In this document: in pieces, positions 1 to 5,942 of the stretch
How the letters are laid out: every line of letters begins with the position of its first letter
Position numbering within the stretch: the stretch's first letter is position 1
Source of the DNA: an uncultured Mucispirillum sp.
Lineage (GTDB): Bacteria; Chrysiogenota; Deferribacteres; Deferribacterales; Mucispirillaceae
DNA: 7,588 nt
NCBI GenBank assembly: GCA_937890655.1
Contig: CALADT010000120.1
Span: 1 to 7,588 of the forward strand
Direction of reading: 5' to 3'
Notes under the pieces: generated by a model
Told to the model about the DNA's origin: nothing
What the model saw: the letters and a program-made list of their open reading frames with translations, nothing else
Database searches by the model: none
Made by a program: the position numbers and the translations under genes

Positions 1-315
1 ACTAAGTCATTTACTTATGTGTAAACTCCTGTCGTAAAAAATAATATTCGCCTTGATTAAACATAAAAACCTTATAACCTAATTATAGTCATATTCTTTT
101 TTAGATTCTTCGCTTAAAAGCTCAGAATGACCCAGTTTTGACGTGGTTATTATATGCAAGTATTTATAATATTTTAGTAATCAATTTTTATTTACTAACT
201 AAACTTAAATAATTATACAAAACTATCCCCACGTAACTGTCTACTCTGAGCATTATGCGAAGAGTCTCTTTACGGTTATATCTTTTTAGTTTACTCTGCG
301 TTATTATTATTTTTT
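1..315. repeat. Tandem non-coding repeat, unit 1 (315-bp period)
   Basis: Positions 1-251 recur at 316-566 with only two substitutions (A203 to T518, A225 to T540), so the period is 315 bp. No open frame of useful size lies inside. The unit contains a long imperfect palindrome (103-267) and a 3' segment (252-315) that copy 2 lacks but that is found again in diverged form at the right end of the window. The near identity suggests recent duplication or homogenisation. The window starts inside the repeat, so the true left boundary is unknown. Confidence 0.95.
103..267. repeat. Long imperfect palindrome (MITE-like hairpin) in repeat unit 1
   Basis: The left arm (103-146) and right arm (229-267) are inverted copies. 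AGA-TCTTCGC near 103-112 pairs with GCGAAGAGTCT at 257-267. GCTCAGA (120-126) pairs with TCTGAGC (245-251). CAGTT (133-137) pairs with AACTG (235-239). ACGTGG (141-146) pairs with CCACGT (229-234). The arms enclose about 80 bp of AT-rich sequence. There is no transposase. The 'ctgagc...gcgaag' core resembles dispersed palindromic repeats I recall from many bacterial genomes, but that is recall only. A non-autonomous mobile element or an extragenic palindrome are both possible. Confidence 0.75.
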
Positions 316-581
316 ACTAAGTCATTTACTTATGTGTAAACTCCTGTCGTAAAAAATAATATTCGCCTTGATTAAACATAAAAACCTTATAACCTAATTA
401 TAGTCATATTCTTTTTTAGATTCTTCGCTTAAAAGCTCAGAATGACCCAGTTTTGACGTGGTTATTATATGCAAGTATTTATAATATTTTAGTAATCAAT
501 TTTTATTTACTAACTAATCTTAAATAATTATACAAAACTTTCCCCACGTAACTGTCTACTCTGAGCGAGAGCGAAGAGTCT
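316..581. repeat. Tandem non-coding repeat, unit 2 (truncated)
   Basis: This is the second copy of the 315-bp unit. It matches unit 1 through 566, then keeps only the end of the palindrome (gcgaagagtct at 571-581, with a one-base length change relative to unit 1). After that it breaks into unrelated AT-rich sequence. The segment matching 268-315 of unit 1 is absent, so the array ends here at the outer edge of the palindrome. This suggests that the palindrome edge is a natural element boundary. Confidence 0.93.
418..581. repeat. Long imperfect palindrome (MITE-like hairpin) in repeat unit 2
   Basis: This is the second copy of the hairpin element, with its left arm at 418-461 and right arm at 544-581. 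Its right arm reads ctgagcgagagcgaagagtct, one base shorter than copy 1 and different between the two conserved cores. The variable tip next to conserved arm blocks is typical of hairpin repeats in which only pairing blocks are conserved. Confidence 0.72.
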
Positions 582-826
582 TAAAAAATATAAAAAATAA
601 TCTTAAATAAAGTATTTTTACATTTTCTTACAATATTATAATTTATTAAACCATTTGTAATTCTTAGCAACACAAAACAATATAAAATTTTTAATTCAAT
701 AAAAAATAAAGTTTACTAACAATAATTTATATAAATATTAAAAAAAATATAAAAAAATTATTTCAATGCCACTCTTTGACATTACTATGTGATATGAAAA
801 AAAAATCAATTATATGGAGGTGCTTT
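582..826. other. AT-rich intergenic region, no gene seen
   Basis: No coding region is supportable on either strand. A perfect TATAAT lies at 637-642 with a T-rich possible -35 about 16 bases upstream (615-620), which could start a long leader for the 827 gene. The -35 match is poor, so this is only a weak candidate. A TTGACA hexamer at 776-781 has no -10 at normal spacing. Confidence 0.5.
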
Positions 827-1048
827 ATGGCATTTTATTGTAAATATTGTGGGCATGAGCATAATGATTTAAAATATTTGTTATCATGTAGCTGCTCAAA
901 ATCACCTACTAATAAACATGTAGCATATGAAGGAAACAATACTAATCCTTTTTTATGTAAACACTGTGGTTATGAGAACAAGGATGCAAAATATTTATTA
1001 ACATGTTCCTGTTCAAAATCACCTACTAAAAAACACGAACTACTTTAA
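827..1048 (+). CDS. Small Cys-rich protein with two tandem zinc-ribbon-like repeats
   Basis: A 73-residue protein of unknown function. The start is ATG 827, because GGAGG at 816-820 sits six bases upstream; the in-frame TTG at 776 has no ribosome binding site. The protein is two copies of one motif with a 39-residue offset. Each has C-x2-C-G (C5/C8 and C44/C47), then KYLL, then C-x-C followed by SKSPT-x-KH (C21/C23 with H31, and C60/C62 with H70). Four Cys plus a His per repeat suggest one zinc site per repeat. Similar CxxCG...CSKSPT-KH repeat proteins are remembered from gut bacteria without assigned function. There is no signal peptide or membrane segment, so it is likely cytoplasmic. It sits alone, with a strong terminator right after it. 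The coding call is firm; any role in nucleic-acid or protein binding is inference. Confidence 0.85.
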   Translation: MAFYCKYCGHEHNDLKYLLSCSCSKSPTNKHVAYEGNNTNPFLCKHCGYENKDAKYLLTCSCSKSPTKKHELL

Positions 1049-1053
1049 AACTA

Positions 1054-1084
1054 AAAACCTGCTTTTTTAAGCAGGTTTTCTTTT
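1054..1084 (+). terminator. Intrinsic terminator after the Cys-rich gene
   Basis: A perfect 11-bp stem, AAAACCTGCTT (1054-1064) with AAGCAGGTTTT (1069-1079), encloses a TTTT loop and is followed by a T-rich tail. It begins six bases after the stop codon at 1046-1048. The A-tract on the left arm means it could also stop transcription from the other strand. Confidence 0.9.
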
Positions 1085-1122
1085 ACATTTAATATTGTAA
1101 TATATGGAACAAAAATATAATA

Positions 1123-1151
1123 TTGACAAATATAAACACAATATATAAACT
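1123..1151 (+). promoter_or_regulatory. Candidate sigma-70 type promoter for the DUF2141 gene
   Basis: A perfect -35 TTGACA lies at 1123-1128. The -10 is ambiguous: TATAAA at 1144-1149 (15-bp spacer) or TAAACT at 1146-1151 (17-bp spacer). It follows the preceding terminator and lies about 27 bases upstream of the start codon, so the gene appears to be transcribed on its own. Confidence 0.6.
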
Positions 1152-1177
1152 AAAATATTATATTATAAAGGTGCAAT

Positions 1178-1600
1178 ATGAAAAAGTTATTATTTATAAG
1201 TATTTTTCTTATGTTTTCATTTAGTTTATATGCTCAAGAAGTGCCATTTAATTTAGAAATTACAAATATTCGTAATAATCAAGGCCATATAATTGTAGGA
1301 ATATGTGCAGGAAGTAAAGAATTTACAGGAAGTAATACATGCCGTTATTTATTTTCTATGCCTGCTACAAAAGGAACTATTATAAAAGATTTAAATATTG
1401 TTAAAGGAAGTTATGCTATACTTGTTTTTCATGATGAAAATGATAACCAAAAGTTAGATACTGCCATGTTTGGTAAACCAACAGAATATTATGGGTTTTC
1501 AAATAATACATACGGGCCTTACGGCACAAAGCCAGAATATAATGCTGCTGTAATTAATATTGATGGCCATACTAATGCCGTGATTAAGTTAAGAAAATAA
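1178..1600 (+). CDS. Exported DUF2141 family protein
   Basis: A 140-residue protein with an N-terminal signal peptide: Lys-Lys at 2-3, a hydrophobic core at about 4-17, and likely cleavage after the SLYA at 16-19. It is therefore probably periplasmic or outer-envelope associated. The mature part shows the DUF2141 (PF09912) pattern as I know it: an N-terminal beta-rich region with IRNNQGHIIVGI (31-42), the hallmark FHDENDNQKLDT (84-95), and GKPTEYYGFSNN (99-110). The Asp/Asn-rich hallmark loop could bind a cation, but this is inference. Two Cys (43 and 55) in the mature part may form a disulfide. Length is normal for the family. The start is supported by AAAGG at 1167-1171, six bases upstream. 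It has its own promoter and ends 28 bases before the ffh promoter, so it is not part of that operon. The molecular function of the family is unknown. Confidence 0.9.
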   Translation: MKKLLFISIFLMFSFSLYAQEVPFNLEITNIRNNQGHIIVGICAGSKEFTGSNTCRYLFSMPATKGTIIKDLNIVKGSYAILVFHDENDNQKLDTAMFGKPTEYYGFSNNTYGPYGTKPEYNAAVINIDGHTNAVIKLRK

Positions 1601-1628
1601 GTTTTATACATAAAAATAAAAAAATTAC

Positions 1629-1657
1629 TTGACAATATAGAAATAATAATTTATAAA
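1629..1657 (+). promoter_or_regulatory. Sigma-70 type promoter for the ffh-rplS operon
   Basis: A perfect TTGACA (1629-1634) is followed at an ideal 17-bp spacing by TATAAA (1652-1657). An overlapping TATAAT lies at 1658-1663 but with a 23-bp spacing. It is about 55 bases upstream of the ffh start, giving a leader of roughly 50 nt. No operator or attenuator is evident in the leader. Confidence 0.82.
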
Positions 1658-1712
1658 TATAATCCCTTATAATAATAAGGTTACAAAAGAATAGGACGCA
1701 GGAGATAGAAAC

Positions 1713-3074
1713 TTGTTTGCGGATTTAAATGAAAAACTTTCAGGAGTTTTTAAACGTCTGAAAGGTGAAACCCGTATTTCAGAAGCGAATATTGCTGAAG
1801 CTGTTAAACAGGTTCGCATGGCGTTGCTGGAAGCGGATGTAAATTATAAAGTTGTAAAATCATTTATTGCAGGAGTGCAGGAAGCAGCTCTTGGTGAATC
1901 CGTTATTAAAAGTGTATCCCCAGCACAACAATTCATTAAAATTGTCCATGATAATCTTGTGGATATTCTTGGTGGTGCAGATTATGAAGCATCACTTCCA
2001 TTAAAACCAATACCACCTACTATAATAATGCTTTCAGGTTTACAAGGTTCTGGTAAAACTACAAGTGCCGGTAAATTAGGGCGATATTTTGCTCGTGATG
2101 GTAAAAATGTTTTATTAATTGCAGCAGATATATATAGGCCTGCCGCTATTGACCAGTTGGAAGTATTAGGTAAAAGTTTAAATATAGATGTTTATTCTGA
2201 TAAAGCATGTAAAGATGCAGTAAAAATAGCAAAAGACGGTTTAGAATACGCAAAAAAAGCAGCTAAAGATATTGTTATAATAGATACAGCAGGCAGGCTC
2301 CATATTGATGAAGACTTAATGAAAGAAGTTGAAAACGTTAAAAAAACTGCTATGCCTGATTATACTTTCTTTGTAGCTGACGCTATGACAGGTCAAGATG
2401 CTGTTAATGCTGCAACTGAGTTTAATAACCGTTTAGAAGTAACAGGGGTTATTTTAACTAAAACAGATGGTGATGCCCGCGGTGGTGCTGCCCTATCTAT
2501 TCGTTATGCAACAGGTAAACCATTAATGTTTATAGGGACAGGGGAAAAGGTTGATGAATTTGAACTGTTTCACCCTGATAGAATGGCTTCCCGCATACTT
2601 GGTATGGGAGATATTGTGTCTCTTGTGGAAAAAGCACAGGAAGTTATAGATATTGAAGAAGCAGAAAATATGGCTTCTAAAATGAAAACAGGCCTTGATT
2701 ATAACGATATACTAACACAGTTTTCTATGATGAATAAAATGGGCTCTTTAGAAAGTATTTTAAAATTAATACCAGGGCTGCCTAAAATAAATAGCTCAGA
2801 TATTGATGAAAAAAGAATAGCTAGAACACAGGCTATTATATACAGCATGACAAAAAAAGAACGTGCTAAAATTGACCCTTTAACTAGCAGCCGTAAAAAA
2901 CGTATTGCTCGTGGTGCTGGGGTTGGTGTTAATGAAGTTAATAAATTAATAGACCAGCTTACTAATATGAATAAAATGATGAAAAAGTTTGGTAAAACAA
3001 TGGGTGGTAACCCGTCAAAAGATATTAGCATGAAAGATATGGCTAAAATAATGAAAAATATGAATTTTAGGTAA
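1713..3074 (+). CDS. ffh: Signal recognition particle protein Ffh (SRP54)
   Basis: A 453-residue SRP GTPase that binds signal sequences of nascent membrane proteins together with 4.5S RNA and docks on FtsY. The N domain is at about 1-90 and includes VRMALLEADV (34-43). The G domain follows, with the P-loop GLQGSGKTT at 109-117, DTAGR at 191-195 and the guanine-specificity segment TKTDGDARGG at 249-258. RILGMGD (294-300) marks the G-M linker. The Met-rich M domain runs from about 300 to the end, with the RNA-binding SRKKRIARGAGV at 393-404 and many Met residues for signal-sequence contact. The start is a TTG with GGAG at 1701-1704 eight bases upstream, and its N-terminus (MFADLNEKLS) aligns with known Ffh starts. 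No later ATG would leave an intact N domain. It is the first gene of the operon; the SRP RNA gene is not in this window. Confidence 0.98.
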   Translation: MFADLNEKLSGVFKRLKGETRISEANIAEAVKQVRMALLEADVNYKVVKSFIAGVQEAALGESVIKSVSPAQQFIKIVHDNLVDILGGADYEASLPLKPIPPTIIMLSGLQGSGKTTSAGKLGRYFARDGKNVLLIAADIYRPAAIDQLEVLGKSLNIDVYSDKACKDAVKIAKDGLEYAKKAAKDIVIIDTAGRLHIDEDLMKEVENVKKTAMPDYTFFVADAMTGQDAVNAATEFNNRLEVTGVILTKTDGDARGGAALSIRYATGKPLMFIGTGEKVDEFELFHPDRMASRILGMGDIVSLVEKAQEVIDIEEAENMASKMKTGLDYNDILTQFSMMNKMGSLESILKLIPGLPKINSSDIDEKRIARTQAIIYSMTKKERAKIDPLTSSRKKRIARGAGVGVNEVNKLIDQLTNMNKMMKKFGKTMGGNPSKDISMKDMAKIMKNMNFR

Positions 3075-3103
3075 TTTAAAAATAAATTATATAAATTAAA
3101 AAA

Positions 3104-3123
3104 AAGACAATAGAAATTGTCTT
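3104..3123 (-). other. Perfect stem-loop between ffh and rpsP, terminator-like on the minus strand
   Basis: An 8-bp perfect stem, AAGACAAT (3104-3111) with ATTGTCTT (3116-3123), has a 4-base loop and lies seven bases upstream of the rpsP Shine-Dalgarno. On the + strand it is preceded by an A-tract and followed by A's, so it is not a terminator there. On the - strand it is followed directly by about eight T's, which is the layout of an intrinsic terminator. In the + transcript it could be a processing or mRNA-stability element. The stem has only two G-C pairs, so strength is modest. Confidence 0.55.
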
Positions 3124-3141
3124 AAAACTTAGGAGGCATAA

Positions 3142-3420
3142 GTGGCAACAAAAATAAGACTAATGCGTATGGGCAGAAAAAAACGTCCTTTCTACCGTAT
3201 TGTAGTTGCAGATTCAAGAACTAGACGTGATGGAGCTTTTATAGAAATTATAGGCACATATAATCCATTACCTACAGAAACTGAATTAAAAATTGATGAA
3301 GAAAAAGCATTAAAATGGCTTTCAGTTGGTGCAATCCCAACAGACACTGCTAAAAGCTTAATGAGTAAATTAGGCATTATTAAAAAATTTACAGAAAATA
3401 AGGTAAAAACTGGTAAATAA
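3142..3420 (+). CDS. rpsP: 30S ribosomal protein S16
   Basis: A 92-residue small-subunit protein that binds 16S rRNA in the body of the 30S and helps its assembly. The N-terminal core IRLMRMGRKKRPFYRIVVAD (5-24) is the family signature and continues into SRTRRDG (25-31), IIGTYNPLP (36-44) and KALKWLSVGAIPTDTAK (55-71). Length is normal, with a short Lys-rich tail. The start is GTG, preceded by a full AGGAGG (3131-3136) five bases upstream, the strongest ribosome binding site in the operon. This fits a need for high expression despite the GTG. It follows ffh by 67 nt and precedes khpA by only 2 nt. The order with KH protein, RimM, TrmD and L19 is widely conserved in bacteria. Confidence 0.98.
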   Translation: MATKIRLMRMGRKKRPFYRIVVADSRTRRDGAFIEIIGTYNPLPTETELKIDEEKALKWLSVGAIPTDTAKSLMSKLGIIKKFTENKVKTGK

Positions 3421-3422
3421 GT

Positions 3423-3653
3423 ATGAAAGAATTAGTTAATTATATTGTTAAATCCATAGTAGAATTCCCTGACCAAGTAAAAATAGAAGAAGGGGAAAAT
3501 GAAAAAGGTAAAGTATTAAAACTTTCTGTTGCAGAAAGTGATTTAGGTAAAGTAATAGGAAAGCAAGGTAGAACTGCAAAATCAATACGTTCTATTTTAG
3601 CAGCTGCTTCTGCTCGTAAAGGCGAACGTTACGGTTTAGAAATCGTAGAGTAA
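3423..3653 (+). CDS. khpA: KH domain RNA-binding protein KhpA (YlqC type)
   Basis: A 76-residue single KH-domain protein. The RNA-binding GxxG loop is GKQG (46-49), inside LGKVIGKQGRTAKSIR (41-56), and the whole chain is the domain with nothing added. In other bacteria KhpA pairs with KhpB/Jag and binds many RNAs, affecting cell division and envelope genes. That role is family knowledge and is not visible here. It starts 2 nt after the rpsP stop with no clear Shine-Dalgarno, so its translation is probably coupled to rpsP. The position between rpsP and rimM is the standard place for this gene. Confidence 0.95.
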   Translation: MKELVNYIVKSIVEFPDQVKIEEGENEKGKVLKLSVAESDLGKVIGKQGRTAKSIRSILAAASARKGERYGLEIVE

Positions 3654-3667
3654 GTTTTAGGTATTAT

Positions 3668-4183
3668 ATGAAGTTTATTTCCATAGGAAAAGTAGTTGGC
3701 GAATACGGGCTTGATGGTTTAATTAAAATAAAACCTAATACCAGTTATCCGGAATTGTTTTTTGAAATGGAATACCTTTTACTAACTGAAAATAATCAGG
3801 TAAAACGTTCTCTTAAAGTATTAAGTATTAAAGACCATAACGGTCTTATTGTTGCAGAACTTTCTGGCATAACATGTCAGCAGGATGCTGCAAAATTAAA
3901 AGGGTTAAGTGTGTCCATAACAGAGGATATGCTACCTAAAGCAGATGATGATGAAGTATATTGGTTTGAAATTGAAAACCTACCAGTATATAACGAAGAA
4001 AAAGTAGAGCTTGGTAAATTAGTTGATGTATTAGAAGCAGGCTCTAGCGATATTTTTCGTATCGCCTTAAATGATGGTAGATATGCTTTAATATCAAATA
4101 ATAAAAACCATGTGCTTGAAATTAATACAGATGAAAAATTTATTAAAATATCTGAGCTGGGTTTAGTTTATGAAGACATATAA
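3668..4183 (+). CDS. rimM: 16S rRNA processing protein RimM
   Basis: A 171-residue 30S maturation factor that binds S19 and helps assemble the 30S head. The N-terminal RimM beta-barrel covers about 1-90, beginning ISIGKVVGEYGLDGLIKIKP (4-23), and ends at the family-typical ITEDMLP (84-90). The C-terminal PRC barrel is about 95-171: the segment DEVYWFEIENLPV (95-107) matches the usual E-x-Y-W motif, and ELGKLVDVLEAGSSDIF (114-130) follows. The usual 'IPA' segment before the final strands reads ISN here (142-144), and the canonical GLRG loop is GLDG (14-17), so the protein is somewhat diverged. AGG at 3659-3661 is six bases upstream of the ATG. It overlaps trmD by 14 nt. Confidence 0.96.
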   Translation: MKFISIGKVVGEYGLDGLIKIKPNTSYPELFFEMEYLLLTENNQVKRSLKVLSIKDHNGLIVAELSGITCQQDAAKLKGLSVSITEDMLPKADDDEVYWFEIENLPVYNEEKVELGKLVDVLEAGSSDIFRIALNDGRYALISNNKNHVLEINTDEKFIKISELGLVYEDI

Positions 4184-5462
4184 TGTATTAACTATATTCC
4201 CTGACATGATAGAGGCTGTTTTCAAGCAGGGTGTTATAAGTAAGGCTGTTGATAAAAAAATAGTCAATATTAACCCTATTAATATTAGGGATTACGCAGA
4301 GGGACGCCACCTTATTACTGATGATTATCAGTATGGAGGGGGAGCAGGGCTTTTAATGAAGCCAGAACCCATATGCGAAGCTGTTAGTGCACTGAAAGAA
4401 AAATCTGAAACCTTTGTTGTGCTTTTAGACCCACGTGGTAAAAAGTTTAACCAGCAAATGGCAGAAGATTTAGCCACTAATTATGATAATATAACATTTA
4501 TTTGTGGCAGGTATGAAGGTGTTGATGAACGTGTAAGAGAGCTTGTTGTTGATTTAGAGCTTTCATTAGGTGATTTTATACTTACCGGTGGAGAATTTGC
4601 TGCAATCACTGTAATAGATTCCGTAGCCCGTTTAGTCCCGGGGGTTTTGGGAGATGAAACAAGTGCAGATGATGAGTCATTTACCACTGGGATGCTTGAG
4701 TATCCCCATTACACACGTCCGTTTGAATATAAAGGGTTGCAAGTGCCTGAAGTTTTAATGCAGGGCAACCATAAAGATATTGAAAACTGGCGTAAAGAAA
4801 TGGCACTGAAAATTACACAAAAACACAGGCCGGATTTATTAAAAATAAGCCAGCTTGATATAACAGCAAGAAAAGAAATTTGTGCAGCACAAAAAAGAGG
4901 TCTTAGTAAAAAGCTAATGTTAAATGTGGCTCTTATGCACTATCCTATGAGGGATAAACAAGGAGATACAGTAGCAACAGCCATTACAAACCTTGATTTG
5001 CATGATATTTCAAGAAGTTGTAGAACTTACAGTGTAGAAAACTATTATGTTGTTACACCTATAATTGCTCAACGAGAAATAGCTTCAAGAGTTATAAACC
5101 ATTGGATGGATGGTTTCGGCTCTACATATAACCCAAATAGAACAGAAGCATTTTCTCATACATTATTAATGGATAGCTTGTCAGAAGCCGTTTTAGATAT
5201 TGAAAAACGTCATAAAAAGCGTCCCTTAATTGTGGCCACAACGGCTCGCCCTGAAAAGGCAACCATAACGGCAAAGCATTTAGGTGTTATAAGCGAAGAA
5301 CAACCAGTGTTAATAATATTTGGCACAGGGTGGGGCTTTGCTGATGAAGTGCTTGAAACAGCAGACTATATACTTGAACCTATTGAAGGGGTGGGTGAGT
5401 TTAATCACTTGTCAGTGCGTAGTGCTGTTGCAATACTACTAGATAGAATTACAGAAATATAA
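4170..5462 (+). CDS. trmD: tRNA (guanine37-N1)-methyltransferase TrmD fused to a second SPOUT RNA methyltransferase domain
   Basis: A 430-residue protein, nearly twice the usual TrmD (about 240). Residues 1-245 are TrmD, which makes m1G37 in tRNA using S-adenosylmethionine. They include YNVLTIFPDM (4-13), YQYGGGAGLLMKPEP (53-67), ICGRYEGVDERV (111-122), the trefoil-knot SLGDFILTGGE (132-142) and YPHYTRP (178-184). The residue matching the E. coli catalytic Asp169 is Glu169 here (DDESF, 167-171), a conservative change. Residues about 248-430 match the SPOUT family PF09936 (Thermotoga TM1570 type): LNVALMHYP (251-259), TNLDLHDISRSCRTY (273-287), YNPNRTEA (320-327), IIFGTGWG (382-389), and FNHLSVRSAVAILLDR (411-426). 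The substrate of this second domain is unknown. As I recall, TM1570 is a separate gene between trmD and rplS in Thermotoga, the same place as this domain. The start overlaps rimM by 14 nt, implying translational coupling; a weak TGGG lies upstream. Confidence 0.95.
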   Translation: MKTYNVLTIFPDMIEAVFKQGVISKAVDKKIVNINPINIRDYAEGRHLITDDYQYGGGAGLLMKPEPICEAVSALKEKSETFVVLLDPRGKKFNQQMAEDLATNYDNITFICGRYEGVDERVRELVVDLELSLGDFILTGGEFAAITVIDSVARLVPGVLGDETSADDESFTTGMLEYPHYTRPFEYKGLQVPEVLMQGNHKDIENWRKEMALKITQKHRPDLLKISQLDITARKEICAAQKRGLSKKLMLNVALMHYPMRDKQGDTVATAITNLDLHDISRSCRTYSVENYYVVTPIIAQREIASRVINHWMDGFGSTYNPNRTEAFSHTLLMDSLSEAVLDIEKRHKKRPLIVATTARPEKATITAKHLGVISEEQPVLIIFGTGWGFADEVLETADYILEPIEGVGEFNHLSVRSAVAILLDRITEI

Positions 5463-5481
5463 ATATTTCAGGAGGAATAAA

Positions 5482-5838
5482 ATGAAAAACAAAATCATCG
5501 AGGCGGTAGAGTCAGAATATACGGCAAAAGAATTACCTGCTTTCCGTTCAGGGGATACTGTTCGCGTAAACTTCCGCATCGTAGAGGGTAGCAAAGAACG
5601 TGTTCAGCCATATGAAGGCGTTGTTATCAGAATCCATAAAGGTGGAATCGGCACAACTTTTACAGTTCGTAAAGTAGTAGGCGATATAGGTGTGGAAAGA
5701 ACTTTCCCATTATATTCACCAAGAATTGATAGTATAGAACTTAAAAGAAGTGGTCGTGTTCGCAGGGCTAAACTTTTCTATCTCCGTGCGTTACGTGGTA
5801 AAGCTACTCGTATTAGAGAAAGGAAAAAAGGTTTTTAA
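5482..5838 (+). CDS. rplS: 50S ribosomal protein L19
   Basis: A 118-residue large-subunit protein at the 30S-50S interface. Family features in order are PAFRSGDTVRVNFRIVEGSK (19-38), RVQPYEGVVI (40-49), TVRKVVGDIGVERTFPLYSP (61-80) and the basic tail RVRRAKLFYLRALRGKATRI (92-111), ending in ERKKGF. Length is typical. A full AGGAGG (5470-5475) lies six bases upstream of the ATG, and the gene begins 19 nt after the trmD stop. It is the last gene of the ffh operon, before a new promoter candidate. Confidence 0.98.
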   Translation: MKNKIIEAVESEYTAKELPAFRSGDTVRVNFRIVEGSKERVQPYEGVVIRIHKGGIGTTFTVRKVVGDIGVERTFPLYSPRIDSIELKRSGRVRRAKLFYLRALRGKATRIRERKKGF

Positions 5839-5853
5839 TATTATATATAACAA

Positions 5854-5880
5854 ATTAAGGGTAAACTTAATGTTTTCTCT
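5854..5880 (+). terminator. Weak terminator candidate after rplS
   Basis: A 6-bp AT-rich stem, ATTAAG (5854-5859) with CTTAAT (5866-5871), is followed by GTTTTCTCT. The stem is weak, so partial read-through into rplM-rpsI is likely. It overlaps the -35 of the next promoter candidate. Confidence 0.35.
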
Positions 5881-5908
5881 TGACATTATATAATAAATTA
5901 TTTAAAAA
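5880..5908 (+). promoter_or_regulatory. Candidate promoter for rplM-rpsI
   Basis: A perfect TTGACA at 5880-5885 has TAAAAA (5903-5908) at 17-bp spacing as the best -10, matching four of six positions. A perfect TATAAT at 5889-5894 is too close to this -35 but could work with a poor upstream -35. The 104-bp gap between rplS and rplM, against gaps of 2-19 bp inside the operon, supports a separate start here. Confidence 0.55.
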
Positions 5909-5942
5909 ATTATTGAAAGATAAAAACGAGGATTTATAAACT

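Noticed and set aside
1..581. CRISPR array
   Set aside because: Only two long (over 250 bp) near-identical units in direct tandem, with no short repeats, unique spacers or cas genes.
776..781. TTGACA as a -35 promoter box for the Cys-rich gene
   Set aside because: No acceptable -10 hexamer lies 16-18 bases downstream; the window there is poly-A, and the next TATA-like site overlaps the ribosome binding site.
776..826. Longer version of the Cys-rich protein starting at TTG 776
   Set aside because: No ribosome binding site precedes 776, while ATG 827 has GGAGG at ideal spacing and the two-repeat protein begins right there.
2699..3031. Minus-strand open frame of 110 codons inside ffh
   Set aside because: It is antisense to the conserved M domain of Ffh, has no recognisable family, and is explained by codon composition of the real gene.
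4481..4687. Minus-strand open frame of 68 codons inside trmD
   Set aside because: Antisense to conserved TrmD motifs, low complexity and no ribosome binding site or family match.
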